Positions 1 through 7,271 of a DNA stretch of 15,330 nt are shown piece by piece. Each line of letters starts with the position of its first letter. Position 1 is the first letter of the stretch. A program made the translations under genes and the position numbers. Source of the DNA: an uncultured Burkholderiaceae bacterium (lineage in GTDB: Bacteria; Pseudomonadota; Gammaproteobacteria; Burkholderiales; Burkholderiaceae_C); assembly GCA_938022295.1 (NCBI GenBank), contig CALIDR010000100.1:1-15330 (forward strand), given 5' to 3'. The notes under the pieces were generated by a model. The model was not told where the DNA came from and searched no databases. It saw nothing but the letters and a program-made list of their open reading frames with translations.

Positions 1-582
1 GCCGACGCTGGCCGCCAAGGCCAGCAAGGCGGCCATGGCCAGCCACGTCCTGCGCCCACTTCGCTCGAACGCGAGGTACGCCTGCACCGCCAGCATCGTC
101 AGCAACGTCCCGAAGACGTACCCGTACGCCGCGGCCAACCACATGACCGACTCGAAGGTCACCGGGTGGACGGCCATGAAGAGAGACGCGGCGAGTGCGA
201 TCGCCGGCCTGATGCCGGCCCGGGTGAGCCAGGTGAACAGCAGGGAACACACGGCCAGGTGGGCGATCACGACCGCCGCGTGCAGGATGAACCACGGCGC
301 TTCCAACGGGGAAGCGAACCACGGCAGCCGGTAGCTGCCGAGCTGAGTCAGCGCCAGGAAGAGACGGCTGTTCCACTTCTCGAGCCAGAACCACACCGCG
401 TCCCAGTAGCCGCGGGTGTTGGCGAGTTCGCACATGCACAGGTCATCGCCCTGCACTCCGCGCGTCCACACCGCGCCGTATGCGACGGCGACGGCTAGGC
501 CGAGGACTGCATACGCCCAGCCATCAACGCCCCTCTCGCCGCGATCTACGGGTCGTTCCGCGGGCCCAGAGATGCCGCTCAC
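1..582 (-). CDS. Polytopic membrane protein, probable GT-C-type glycosyltransferase (partial, C-terminus outside window)
   Basis: The first 194 codons are open to the window edge with no stop. The start is a GTG at 580-582 that overlaps the gmhB stop as GTGA, which indicates translational coupling. After a short charged N-terminus (about 20 residues) there is a membrane segment at about 23-38. It is followed by a loop with GDDLCMCE (46-53) and WNSR (about 70), and then several more hydrophobic spans. A segment HPVTFESVMW sits just before a further span. An acidic pair right after the first membrane span, followed by further spans, is the usual layout of GT-C enzymes that use lipid-linked sugar donors, so a role in transferring sugar at the periplasmic face is inferred. 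I cannot assign a family, and it could instead be another polytopic glycan protein. It is the last gene visible in the operon. Confidence 0.6.
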   Translation of the reverse strand, partial: MSGISGPAERPVDRGERGVDGWAYAVLGLAVAVAYGAVWTRGVQGDDLCMCELANTRGYWDAVWFWLEKWNSRLFLALTQLGSYRLPWFASPLEAPWFILHAAVVIAHLAVCSLLFTWLTRAGIRPAIALAASLFMAVHPVTFESVMWLAAAYGYVFGTLLTMLAVQAYLAFERSGRRTWLAMAALLALAASVG

Positions 583-1175
583 GGCTGGCGGACCTCGCAG
601 GGAAAAGCGAACCAGCGGCACAGCCAATCGCGCACTGCCTCCAGGGAGTCCAGTACCAGCACGTCGTCTTTGCCAGTGCGATCACCCGGGACGGGATCGG
701 CGGCCAGCCGGATCAGCGTTCCGACGCCCGCGGCTCGCCCCGCCTCGATGTCGGAATCCTTGTCGCCGACCAGAACGCTTGCCGGCATGTCGAGCCCCAG
801 TTCGTCGCGTGCCTTCAGGAACATGCCGGGATTCGGCTTGCGGTCGAACGACTCGCGGCGGTACTCACCGATGCCGGCCGTCGGGTGGTACGGGCAGTGG
901 TAGACGCGGGCGATCTCGATGCCGCGGGCGCGGAACTCGCCGCACATCCAGGCCGTCAGGCGCTGAAAGTCCTCCTCGGAGTAGAAACCGCGGCCGATGC
1001 CGGCCTGGTTCGTGACGACCACCGGCACGAAGCCGAGGTCGCGGGCACAGGTGCACAGTTCGAAGATGCCGGGGACGAACTCGAAGTCCTCGATGCAGTA
1101 GACGTAGTTCTTCTCGACGTTGACGACCCCGTCGCGGTCGAGGAACAGTGCCCGACGTTGGCTGGCCGTGATCAC
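579..1175 (-). CDS. gmhB: D-glycero-D-manno-heptose 1,7-bisphosphate 7-phosphatase (HAD family)
   Basis: This 198-residue HAD phosphatase removes the 7-phosphate from heptose 1,7-bisphosphate in the cytoplasm. The HAD motifs are in order: FLDRDGVVN (11-19, nucleophile D13 and acid/base D15), VVTNQAG (53-59), RKPNPGMF (112-119, Lys113) and GDKDSD (137-142). The start is GTG at 1173-1175, overlapping the hddC stop as GTGA. It is supported because the coding signal begins only a few codons before motif I. In the E. coli enzyme I recall four zinc ligands (C-x-H and C-x-C). Here only the first Cys (C94) remains; the others read Y96, S109 and D111, so the metal loop appears lost. Next to hddA, gmhA and hddC its likely substrate is the alpha-anomer. 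A histidinol-phosphatase-like role is the alternative but is unlikely in this context. Confidence 0.9.
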   Translation of the reverse strand: MITASQRRALFLDRDGVVNVEKNYVYCIEDFEFVPGIFELCTCARDLGFVPVVVTNQAGIGRGFYSEEDFQRLTAWMCGEFRARGIEIARVYHCPYHPTAGIGEYRRESFDRKPNPGMFLKARDELGLDMPASVLVGDKDSDIEAGRAAGVGTLIRLAADPVPGDRTGKDDVLVLDSLEAVRDWLCRWFAFPCEVRQP

Positions 1176-1873
1176 GGCTCGGCGCTCCGTGCCGCGAAGA
1201 GGTGCTGGGCGCGCGCATAGTCCTCGGGGACGCCGATGTCGACGAAGAGACCCCGCAATTCGAACGCGGCGGGCCGCAGCGCCTGCACCATCGGCACGAG
1301 CACCTGCTGTTCGAACGAGAACGCCTCGCCCGGCGGAACGTGCCGCAGGACTTCCGGCGACAACAGGTAGGTCCCGGCGTTGATCATGCCCGGCCCGCCA
1401 CGCCCTTTTTCGTGGAAGCCGCGCACGTGGCCGCCGTCGATGTCGAGCGCCCCGTAGCGGCCCGTGTCGGTGACCCGGCAGACGGCGATGCTCATCCGCT
1501 CGGCGCCTTGCACGTGAGCGGCGTGCATCGCCGCGTAGTCGAGCTCGACGAACGTGTCGCCGTTGAGCACGAAGAACGGGGTGTCGGGCAGGTCCTCGGC
1601 GGCGAGCCGGATCGCGCCGCCCGTGCCGAGCGGCCGGTCCTCGACCGAGTAGGCCACCGGCAGACCTCGATATATGGTGCCGAAGTGGTCGCGAATCGCT
1701 TCGTGACGGTAGCCGACGGCGAGCACGACCCGCTCGAAGCCCGCGTCGACGAGCGGGTCCAGCACCCAGGCGAGGAAAGGGCGGCCGGCCACCGGCGCCA
1801 TCGGCTTGGGCAGATCGGGCACCGCGCCGCGCAGGCGGGTGCCGAGACCGCCGGCCAGGACGATGGCCTGCAT
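1172..1873 (-). CDS. hddC: D-glycero-alpha-D-manno-heptose 1-phosphate guanylyltransferase (sugar nucleotidyltransferase)
   Basis: This 233-residue single-domain nucleotidyltransferase is predicted to join GTP and heptose 1-phosphate to give GDP-D-glycero-alpha-D-manno-heptose plus pyrophosphate. The N-terminal signature LAGGLGTRLR (6-15) is the nucleotide-binding loop, LPKPM (21-25) supplies the family lysine, PLGTGGA (81-87) contacts the base and sugar, and NGDTF (104-108) holds the metal-binding Asp106. The length fits HddC-type enzymes that lack a C-terminal acyltransferase or beta-helix. ATG at 1871-1873 follows the gmhA stop directly (TAGATG), so translation is probably coupled. By motif alone it could be a mannose-, glucose- or N-acetylmuramate-1-phosphate nucleotidyltransferase. 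The three heptose genes around it make HddC the best call; GTP specificity is inferred. Confidence 0.85.
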   Translation of the reverse strand: MQAIVLAGGLGTRLRGAVPDLPKPMAPVAGRPFLAWVLDPLVDAGFERVVLAVGYRHEAIRDHFGTIYRGLPVAYSVEDRPLGTGGAIRLAAEDLPDTPFFVLNGDTFVELDYAAMHAAHVQGAERMSIAVCRVTDTGRYGALDIDGGHVRGFHEKGRGGPGMINAGTYLLSPEVLRHVPPGEAFSFEQQVLVPMVQALRPAAFELRGLFVDIGVPEDYARAQHLFAARSAEP

Positions 1874-2491
1874 CTAGCCGGCCGCGGCGGGCGCGCTCTC
1901 GCGCGGGAAGATCTGCTGCTCGATCAGGCAGCAGATCGTATGGCCGATCGCGATGTGGCCTTCCTGGATGCGCGGCGTCGCGTCCGACGGGGTGCGCAGC
2001 ACGTGGTCGCACAGCTCGGGCAGGCGGCCGCCGCCGCGACCCGTCATGCCGACCGTCACCAGGCCCCGCGCGCGCGCCACGCGCAGCGCCTCGAGGATGT
2101 TCGGCGAGCGGCCGGACGTCGAGATCGCGATCAGCACGTCGCCTGCCCGGCCCACGGCCTCGACCTGGCGCGCGAACAGCCGTTCGTAGCCGTAGTCGTT
2201 GCCGATCGCGGTCAGCACCGAGGTGTCGGTCGTCAGCGCGAAGGCGGCCAGGCCCGGGCGGTCGTAGTTGAAGCGGCTGACCAGTTCGCCGGCCAGGTGC
2301 TGCGCATCGGCGGCGCTGCCGCCGTTGCCGGCGAACAGGATCTTGCCGCCGGCGTGCAGCGCCATGACGCACGCCTGCGCGACGCGGGCGACGGCCGCGT
2401 GAAGCTCGCGGTCCTCGCTCATCGCCTGAAGGTTGCGCGCCGTCTCTTGCAGCTGCGCCGCGACGTCGGCGGGCTTCAGAAGATCTTCCAT
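1874..2491 (-). CDS. gmhA: Sedoheptulose 7-phosphate isomerase
   Basis: This 205-residue SIS-domain enzyme converts sedoheptulose 7-phosphate to D-glycero-D-manno-heptose 7-phosphate, the entry step of both nucleotide-heptose pathways. The phosphate-binding loop and active-site stretch AGNGGSAADAQHLAGEL (54-70) is intact, with His65 and Glu69. The second SIS motif, ISTSGRSPN (123-131), is followed by the C-terminal helix EGHIAIGHTICCLIE (177-191), which carries the expected histidines. Length is typical for GmhA. The ATG at 2489-2491 lies inside the end of hddA, giving a 16-bp overlap in another frame. A more upstream start would lie deeper in hddA and is not needed. A second gmhA for the lipopolysaccharide core may exist elsewhere in the genome, as is common where a dedicated capsule or exopolysaccharide heptose pathway is present. 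Confidence 0.93.
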   Translation of the reverse strand: MEDLLKPADVAAQLQETARNLQAMSEDRELHAAVARVAQACVMALHAGGKILFAGNGGSAADAQHLAGELVSRFNYDRPGLAAFALTTDTSVLTAIGNDYGYERLFARQVEAVGRAGDVLIAISTSGRSPNILEALRVARARGLVTVGMTGRGGGRLPELCDHVLRTPSDATPRIQEGHIAIGHTICCLIEQQIFPRESAPAAAG

Positions 2492-3507
2492 CCCTGGGTC
2501 CCGATCTCGGTGAAGTGGCAGTTGTAGATCTGGCCTTGCGTGGCCGACAGCGCACGGATCACGTCCATGCGCCGCACCGGGTCCACCAGCAGCATCATGA
2601 AGCCGCCGCCGCCAGCGCCGGAGATCTTGCCGGCGCGCATGCCGGCCTGCTTCGCGAGTTCGTAGCAGGCCTCGATCTGCGGGTTCGAGATGCTGCTGGC
2701 CATGCGCTTCTTGGCCTGCCAGCCGGCGTTCATCGATTCGACGAGGCCGTCGAAGTCGCCCTTGAGCAGGCACTCCTTCATCGCGACGGCTTCCTGCTTC
2801 AGCGCGTGCATCGCATCGATCGCACCGGCCGCCTTCGCCTTCACGTTGCTCGTCTGCTCGTCGATGATGCGCGCCGAGTCGCGCGAGACGCCGCCGAAGT
2901 ACAGCAGCAGCGACGCCTCGAGCTCGGAGACGATCCAGTTCTTCACCCGCAGCGGATTGACGACGACGCGCTCCTGGGGGTGGAACTCCATGAAGTTGAA
3001 GCCGCCGAAGGTCGCCGCGTACTGGTCCTGCCGGCCGCCCGACAGGCCCACCTCCTGGCGCTCGACCTCGAACGCCAGGCGCGCGATGTCGTATTCCCCG
3101 AGCGGCAGGTTGAGCCACTCGACGAAGGCCTTGATCATCGCCACGACCAGTGTCGACGACGACCCGAGGCCCGAGCCGGGCGGCGCATCTGTGTGCGTCG
3201 TCAGGCGCAGCGGCAGGGGCTGGCCGCCGTTGAACTCGCGCACGATGCGGTTGTAGACGCCCTTGTGCAGGTCGAGCTGGCCGTCGAGCGGCAGCGCCGG
3301 TGCCGCCTCCCCGGCCCACGACTGCTGCTTGTCCGCCGCGCTGAATTCGACCCCCTCGTCGGCCTGGCGGGGCTCGAGCACCGCGTAAGCGTACTTGTCG
3401 ATCGTGGCGTTGAGCACGAGGCCGCCGAACTGGTCGCAGTACGGCGACACGTCGGTGCCACCGCCGCCCAGGCCCAGTCTCAGGGGTGCGCGCGCGCGGA
3501 TGATCAT
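2476..3507 (-). CDS. hddA: D-glycero-D-manno-heptose 7-phosphate kinase (GHMP kinase)
   Basis: This 343-residue GHMP-superfamily kinase phosphorylates heptose 7-phosphate at C1 using ATP, giving the alpha 1,7-bisphosphate. Motif 1, APLRLGLGGGGTD (7-19), is at the N-terminus. The ATP-binding motif 2, PPGSGLGSSST (109-119), is intact, and motif 3, KISGAGGGGFMML (294-306), is near the C-terminus. HddA is a stand-alone kinase that makes the alpha-anomer and leads to GDP-heptose, unlike the bifunctional HldE that makes the beta-anomer for ADP-heptose. Its place next to gmhA, hddC and gmhB agrees with that. ATG at 3505-3507 gives an N-terminus that starts right at the conserved beta-strand MIIRARAPLR. 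No strong Shine-Dalgarno is visible. A 61-bp gap separates it from the upstream glycosyltransferase gene. Confidence 0.92.
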   Translation of the reverse strand: MIIRARAPLRLGLGGGGTDVSPYCDQFGGLVLNATIDKYAYAVLEPRQADEGVEFSAADKQQSWAGEAAPALPLDGQLDLHKGVYNRIVREFNGGQPLPLRLTTHTDAPPGSGLGSSSTLVVAMIKAFVEWLNLPLGEYDIARLAFEVERQEVGLSGGRQDQYAATFGGFNFMEFHPQERVVVNPLRVKNWIVSELEASLLLYFGGVSRDSARIIDEQTSNVKAKAAGAIDAMHALKQEAVAMKECLLKGDFDGLVESMNAGWQAKKRMASSISNPQIEACYELAKQAGMRAGKISGAGGGGFMMLLVDPVRRMDVIRALSATQGQIYNCHFTEIGTQGWKIF

Positions 3508-3568
3508 GTCGTGCCAGGCAGGTTCGTGTACCGGGACGTCGGCGTGCCGCCACGCATGCGCAGCCGGC

Positions 3569-5980
3569 TCATCGACGGCTTTCCAGTATCCGGGAATAGA
3601 GCGCTTCGTACTGCTCCGCCACGCGCTCGATGGCGTATTTGTCCTCGGCGGCCCGGCGTGCGCGGGCGCCCATGGCCCGCCCCTCGGGGCCCAGGCACTG
3701 CCGTACGGCCGCGGCCAGCGCCTGCGCGTCGTCGGGCTCGTAGGTCCGTCCGGTGAAGCCGTCGGCGATCAGCTCACGGCTGCCGCTGGTGCGCGCCGCG
3801 ACGCATGGCAGCCCGCTGGCCATCGCCTCGAGCACGACGTTGGGCAGACCCTCCCGATACGACGCCAGGATCAGCAGGTCGGCGGCCTGGTAATGCAGCG
3901 TGACGTTGGCGTCGAAGTCCCGCAGCGAGAACCACTGGGGATGCTCCCGTGCCAGGTCCGCCAGGTGGGCCCGCAGTGCGCCGCCCACGTCGTCGCGCGC
4001 CTGCGGGCCGACGGCCAGCAGCAGCGCCCCGGTGCCGAAGCCCCGCTCGCGGACCCACTCCTCGGCCAGCCAGCGGATGTTCTTGCGTTGGTCGAGCACC
4101 CCCACGTAGAGCGCGATCCTGCGGTCCGTCGGCAGTCCAATGGCCGTCCTCAGCGCCGGCACCTCCGCCGCCGGCAGGGGCCGGAACCGCTGCGCGTCCA
4201 CGCCGTTCGGGATGTGGTGCACGCGTTCGGGCGCCAAGCCGCCGGCCCGGAACTCCTCGACGAGGTCCCGGCTGGTGCCGACGTAAGCGTCGACCCAGCG
4301 CAGCATCATGCGGTGGATGGTGCCGCTGACCGGCCGCGACAGGTCGAGCAGGTCGTCGCGCGCCAGGCTGGCCTTGACGAGCGATCGCATCCCGATGGTG
4401 CGCGCCAGCGGGCCGACGAAGGCGTGGGTGTAATAGGCGCCGTGGCTGTGGAGGATGTCGAAGTCGCGCCGCCGTGCCCAGGCATAGCGTGCGAGATGGA
4501 ACCAGAGCCGGAACTCGCGGTGCTTGCGCAGGCGCCCCGGCTCCAGGCGCTGCACGGGAAAGCCGTCGATCACGGCCATGTCCGGCAGGCCGGGCCAGCG
4601 GTTGGTCACGAACTCCACGTGATGGCCACGCCGGCGCAGCGCGGCAGCCAGTGTCAGCGCCTGCAGCGCCGCACCGCTGTACTGAGGAGGCAGGTACGCC
4701 GTGTACATCAGCACCCGGAATCGCAGCCGGACCGCGGATCCGGGGCCGCTGGAGCTTGCGCCGGTCCGGGCGTCGGAAGCCGCACCGTCGCGATCGCGGG
4801 CCGGCGCCGGTTCCGTGATCAAGCGCCGGATCAGCTCCGCGCGCTGGTCCGACGTGAAGCGGCTGGCCGTGCGATGGCGTCCGGCGTCGCCCAATCGACG
4901 CGCCTGCTGCGGATGTTGCAGCAGCCGTGCAATGGCGTCTTCGACGGCGGCCACGGACTCGCCGTCGACACGCAGACCGTTGAGCCCGTCCTCGACCGCC
5001 GAGCCCGTGCCGCCCGCCCGGCCGGCGATCACCGGCTTGCCGCAGGCGTTGGCCTCCATGAAGACCAGGCCGAAGCCCTCGGTGTCGCCCTCGATGTCGC
5101 GGTTGGGCATCACGAACAGGTCGCAGGCGTTGTACCAGCGCGGCAGGTCGGCGGGGGGCACGTGGCCGAGCAGGTGCAGGCGGTCGCTCACGCCGTGCTC
5201 GCGCGCCAGCCCCAGCAGGTAGTCGCGGTCGTCACCGATGCCGACGATGGCGTAGTGCACGTCGATGCCGCGTGCGACCAGCCCCGGCAGCGAGCGCACG
5301 ACCTGGTCGAACCCCTTGCGGCGCTGAAGGCGGCCCACGGAAAGCACCAGCGGCTGGTCGTCGCGCAGGCCGATGCCCTGGCGCAGGTCGGCGAACGGCA
5401 GGCCGGGGCGGTAGCGCTCGACGTCGACCGTCGGATAGGTCATCACGATGCGCTGCGGGCGCACGCCGATGAGCGAGATCAGCGTGTCGCGCGTGAAGTC
5501 GCTGTTGGCCAGGACGTGGTCCGCACGGCGCAGTGCGAAGCACATCGCCTGGAACTTGCGGCCGCGTCCCCAGCCGGTGAGCTCCTCGCCGTGGGCGTAG
5601 ATCAGCACCTTCGCGCGCCGCAACCGGCCGACGGCCCAGGCCACGAGCCCCTCGGGCAACGCGCGCCCGGCGAAGACGCCTTCGAAACGATGCGACAAGG
5701 CCAGGCGCAGCGAGCGCCCCAGCAGCCGCGCGTAGATGAGCAGCGACTCGGGGCGCAGCCACGGCGTGCGTTCGAGCACCAGCCGATGGATCGTGTTGGG
5801 GTGGGTGCGGTCGAACTCGGCGTCGCCCGGGACGGCCGCCGTCACGATGTGCACCGACTTGCCGCCGAGGCGGCTGAAATCATCGTCGAACGACACCGCC
5901 GTCCCGCCCTTGGTCGGCAGGAACAACTCGGTGATCATCAGCAGGCTCAGGGGCCGGGACGGCGTCACGTCACGTCCCAT
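3569..5980 (-). CDS. Tandem GT4-GT4 glycosyltransferase fusion (803 aa)
   Basis: One uninterrupted frame encodes two complete GT-B fold, family 4 (retaining) glycosyltransferases. Domain 1 spans about 11-388: N-terminal lobe starting SLLMITELFLPTKGG, donor-lobe start VLSVGRLQRRKG (212-223), and the EX7E pair E301/E309 in EGFGLVFME. Residues about 390-420 form a linker rich in Ala, Ser, Gly, Asp and Arg. Domain 2 spans about 421-800: VLMYTAYLPPQYSGAA (423-438), IPNGVD (590-595), LYVGVLDQRKN (624-634), and the EX7E pair E710/E718 in EGLPNVVLE. The domains resemble different GT4 members, so this is not a recent duplication. Each probably adds one sugar to a lipid-linked glycan at the cytoplasmic membrane face; donor and acceptor are unknown. 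The split-gene alternative would start domain 2 at GTG 4712-4714 or ATG 4706-4708, but no stop separates the two halves. Confidence 0.87.
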   Translation of the reverse strand: MGRDVTPSRPLSLLMITELFLPTKGGTAVSFDDDFSRLGGKSVHIVTAAVPGDAEFDRTHPNTIHRLVLERTPWLRPESLLIYARLLGRSLRLALSHRFEGVFAGRALPEGLVAWAVGRLRRAKVLIYAHGEELTGWGRGRKFQAMCFALRRADHVLANSDFTRDTLISLIGVRPQRIVMTYPTVDVERYRPGLPFADLRQGIGLRDDQPLVLSVGRLQRRKGFDQVVRSLPGLVARGIDVHYAIVGIGDDRDYLLGLAREHGVSDRLHLLGHVPPADLPRWYNACDLFVMPNRDIEGDTEGFGLVFMEANACGKPVIAGRAGGTGSAVEDGLNGLRVDGESVAAVEDAIARLLQHPQQARRLGDAGRHRTASRFTSDQRAELIRRLITEPAPARDRDGAASDARTGASSSGPGSAVRLRFRVLMYTAYLPPQYSGAALQALTLAAALRRRGHHVEFVTNRWPGLPDMAVIDGFPVQRLEPGRLRKHREFRLWFHLARYAWARRRDFDILHSHGAYYTHAFVGPLARTIGMRSLVKASLARDDLLDLSRPVSGTIHRMMLRWVDAYVGTSRDLVEEFRAGGLAPERVHHIPNGVDAQRFRPLPAAEVPALRTAIGLPTDRRIALYVGVLDQRKNIRWLAEEWVRERGFGTGALLLAVGPQARDDVGGALRAHLADLAREHPQWFSLRDFDANVTLHYQAADLLILASYREGLPNVVLEAMASGLPCVAARTSGSRELIADGFTGRTYEPDDAQALAAAVRQCLGPEGRAMGARARRAAEDKYAIERVAEQYEALYSRILESRR

Positions 5981-6010
5981 GCCGGCGCTCGCCGGAGGTG
6001 GGGCAAGTCG

Positions 6011-7261
6011 TCACCCATGGGCCACCCCTGCCGTGGCCAACGGCGGCCGGCCGAGCGCGCGGACCACGGTCTGCCCGACGGCGGCCACGCCCGACAGCTT
6101 CGCCAACGTCCACAGTCGCCCGCTCGAGCGCAGGCGCGCCCACACGGCCGGCAGCCGCTCGCGCCACGCCAGCGCGAGCCAGGCGGGGTTGCGCTCGCGC
6201 AGCACCCGCGCGAGGTCGCCCGTCGACAGGAAACGCAGGCCGGGATGCAGCCGCAAAGCCTCGTGGCACAGCACGTCAAGTTCGTGCAAGTGACGAGCAC
6301 GCGCCTGCGCGTCGTCGACGATGAAGTTGTCGCGGTGGTTCTCCAGCACGCAGGGCCGGCCCTGGGCGGTGGCCAGGGCCAGCGCACGCAGCGCGTGGCG
6401 GGCGTCGCGGCCGAGCAGCGGCTCGAAGTAGTCGCTGCGCGCCGTGTAGACGATGTCGCTGCAGCGGTCGCCGTTGGCGATCGGGCCCTCGTCGCCGGCG
6501 GCGGCACCGGTGGCGTCGCGCACCGTGTACCGCCAGCCGGGCGTCACGACGCAGCGTAAGCCATGCCGCGCCCACGCCTGCTCCACGTCGCGCGTCCACA
6601 CGAAGGTCGGTGGCACGACGACGTCGGGGGGGGCGCCGAAGATGCGCGTGAATGCAGCGACCTCCTCGGCCACGGCCGCCTCGATGGCGTTGGCGGCATG
6701 CGGCGCGGAAGGCAGCGCGCGCGCGTCGACCCAGCGGCTCTGCAGGTGCGCGGGCAGCAGCGCTTCGGTTGCGGCCGGCGGCGGCCGCCGCAGCCAGGAC
6801 TGCACGTTCGCGTCGTCGCTGGCCATCAGCGTCGCCGGCCAGTAGTGCTCCATGCCGTGCAGCTGCAAGGCGAAGACGCCGAGGCGCTGCCCATGGCGCA
6901 GCGCGGCGAGCACGGGGCCGAGGCGGGCATCGTCCAGACACACGCGCGCGTACCGCCCCACGGTCCGGATGGCATCGCCGTCGGGTACGGCCAGCACCAG
7001 CGCGAGGCTCATTGCGGCCGGCCGCCCAGCGGCGTCGCGGTGGCGGGAGAGCACCTGCGCGATCTCGCCGAGCGCCAGCGCCTGAACGAGCGGGCCGGCG
7101 CCCCAGTCGTCGCTTTCGAGCACCAGCACCGGGGACCGGAATACCGGCTCGCGCCACAGCGCCGCCAGGGTCCGGCGGTGGACGATCGCGATCGCGGCGA
7201 GTCCACCCACCCACAGCGCGGCCAGCCACGCAACGGACGACAGCACCGGATCCGGCAACAT
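6011..7261 (-). CDS. Membrane-anchored polysaccharide deacetylase-like protein (NodB-like fold, divergent)
   Basis: This 416-residue protein has an N-terminal hydrophobic segment (about 7-27) followed by basic residues (HRR), consistent with a membrane anchor. The first strand of the next domain reads VLVLESDDWG (46-54), giving an Asp-Asp pair like NodB motif 1. LQLHGMEHYWP (132-142) supplies an H-x-x-x-H pair (H135, H139) like motif 2. VVPPTFVWT (215-223) lies where motif 3 is expected. A later segment, LENHRDNFI (306-314), adds further polar residues. Together these fit a divergent carbohydrate-esterase/deacetylase fold acting on surface-glycan sugars. Activity is inferred and not certain, because the motifs deviate from the classic TFDD and H-S/T-x-x-H. 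The start ATG at 7259-7261 is preceded by TGAGG of the formyltransferase stop region, a plausible ribosome site. Confidence 0.65.
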   Translation of the reverse strand: MLPDPVLSSVAWLAALWVGGLAAIAIVHRRTLAALWREPVFRSPVLVLESDDWGAGPLVQALALGEIAQVLSRHRDAAGRPAAMSLALVLAVPDGDAIRTVGRYARVCLDDARLGPVLAALRHGQRLGVFALQLHGMEHYWPATLMASDDANVQSWLRRPPPAATEALLPAHLQSRWVDARALPSAPHAANAIEAAVAEEVAAFTRIFGAPPDVVVPPTFVWTRDVEQAWARHGLRCVVTPGWRYTVRDATGAAAGDEGPIANGDRCSDIVYTARSDYFEPLLGRDARHALRALALATAQGRPCVLENHRDNFIVDDAQARARHLHELDVLCHEALRLHPGLRFLSTGDLARVLRERNPAWLALAWRERLPAVWARLRSSGRLWTLAKLSGVAAVGQTVVRALGRPPLATAGVAHG

Positions 7262-7271
7262 GCGAGGCGCC

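Noticed and set aside
3542..3555. GCGTG-CCGC-CACGC hairpin in the 61-bp gap between the fused glycosyltransferase and hddA
   Set aside because: Short 5-bp stem without a T-run; not convincing as a terminator and easily expected by chance in GC-rich DNA.
3395..6559. Very long open frame (over 1000 codons) on the plus strand
   Set aside because: It lies antisense to well-supported GT4 and deacetylase-like genes, and its translation is low-complexity (rich in Arg, Ala, Gln, Gly, His) as expected for the shadow of GC-rich genes.
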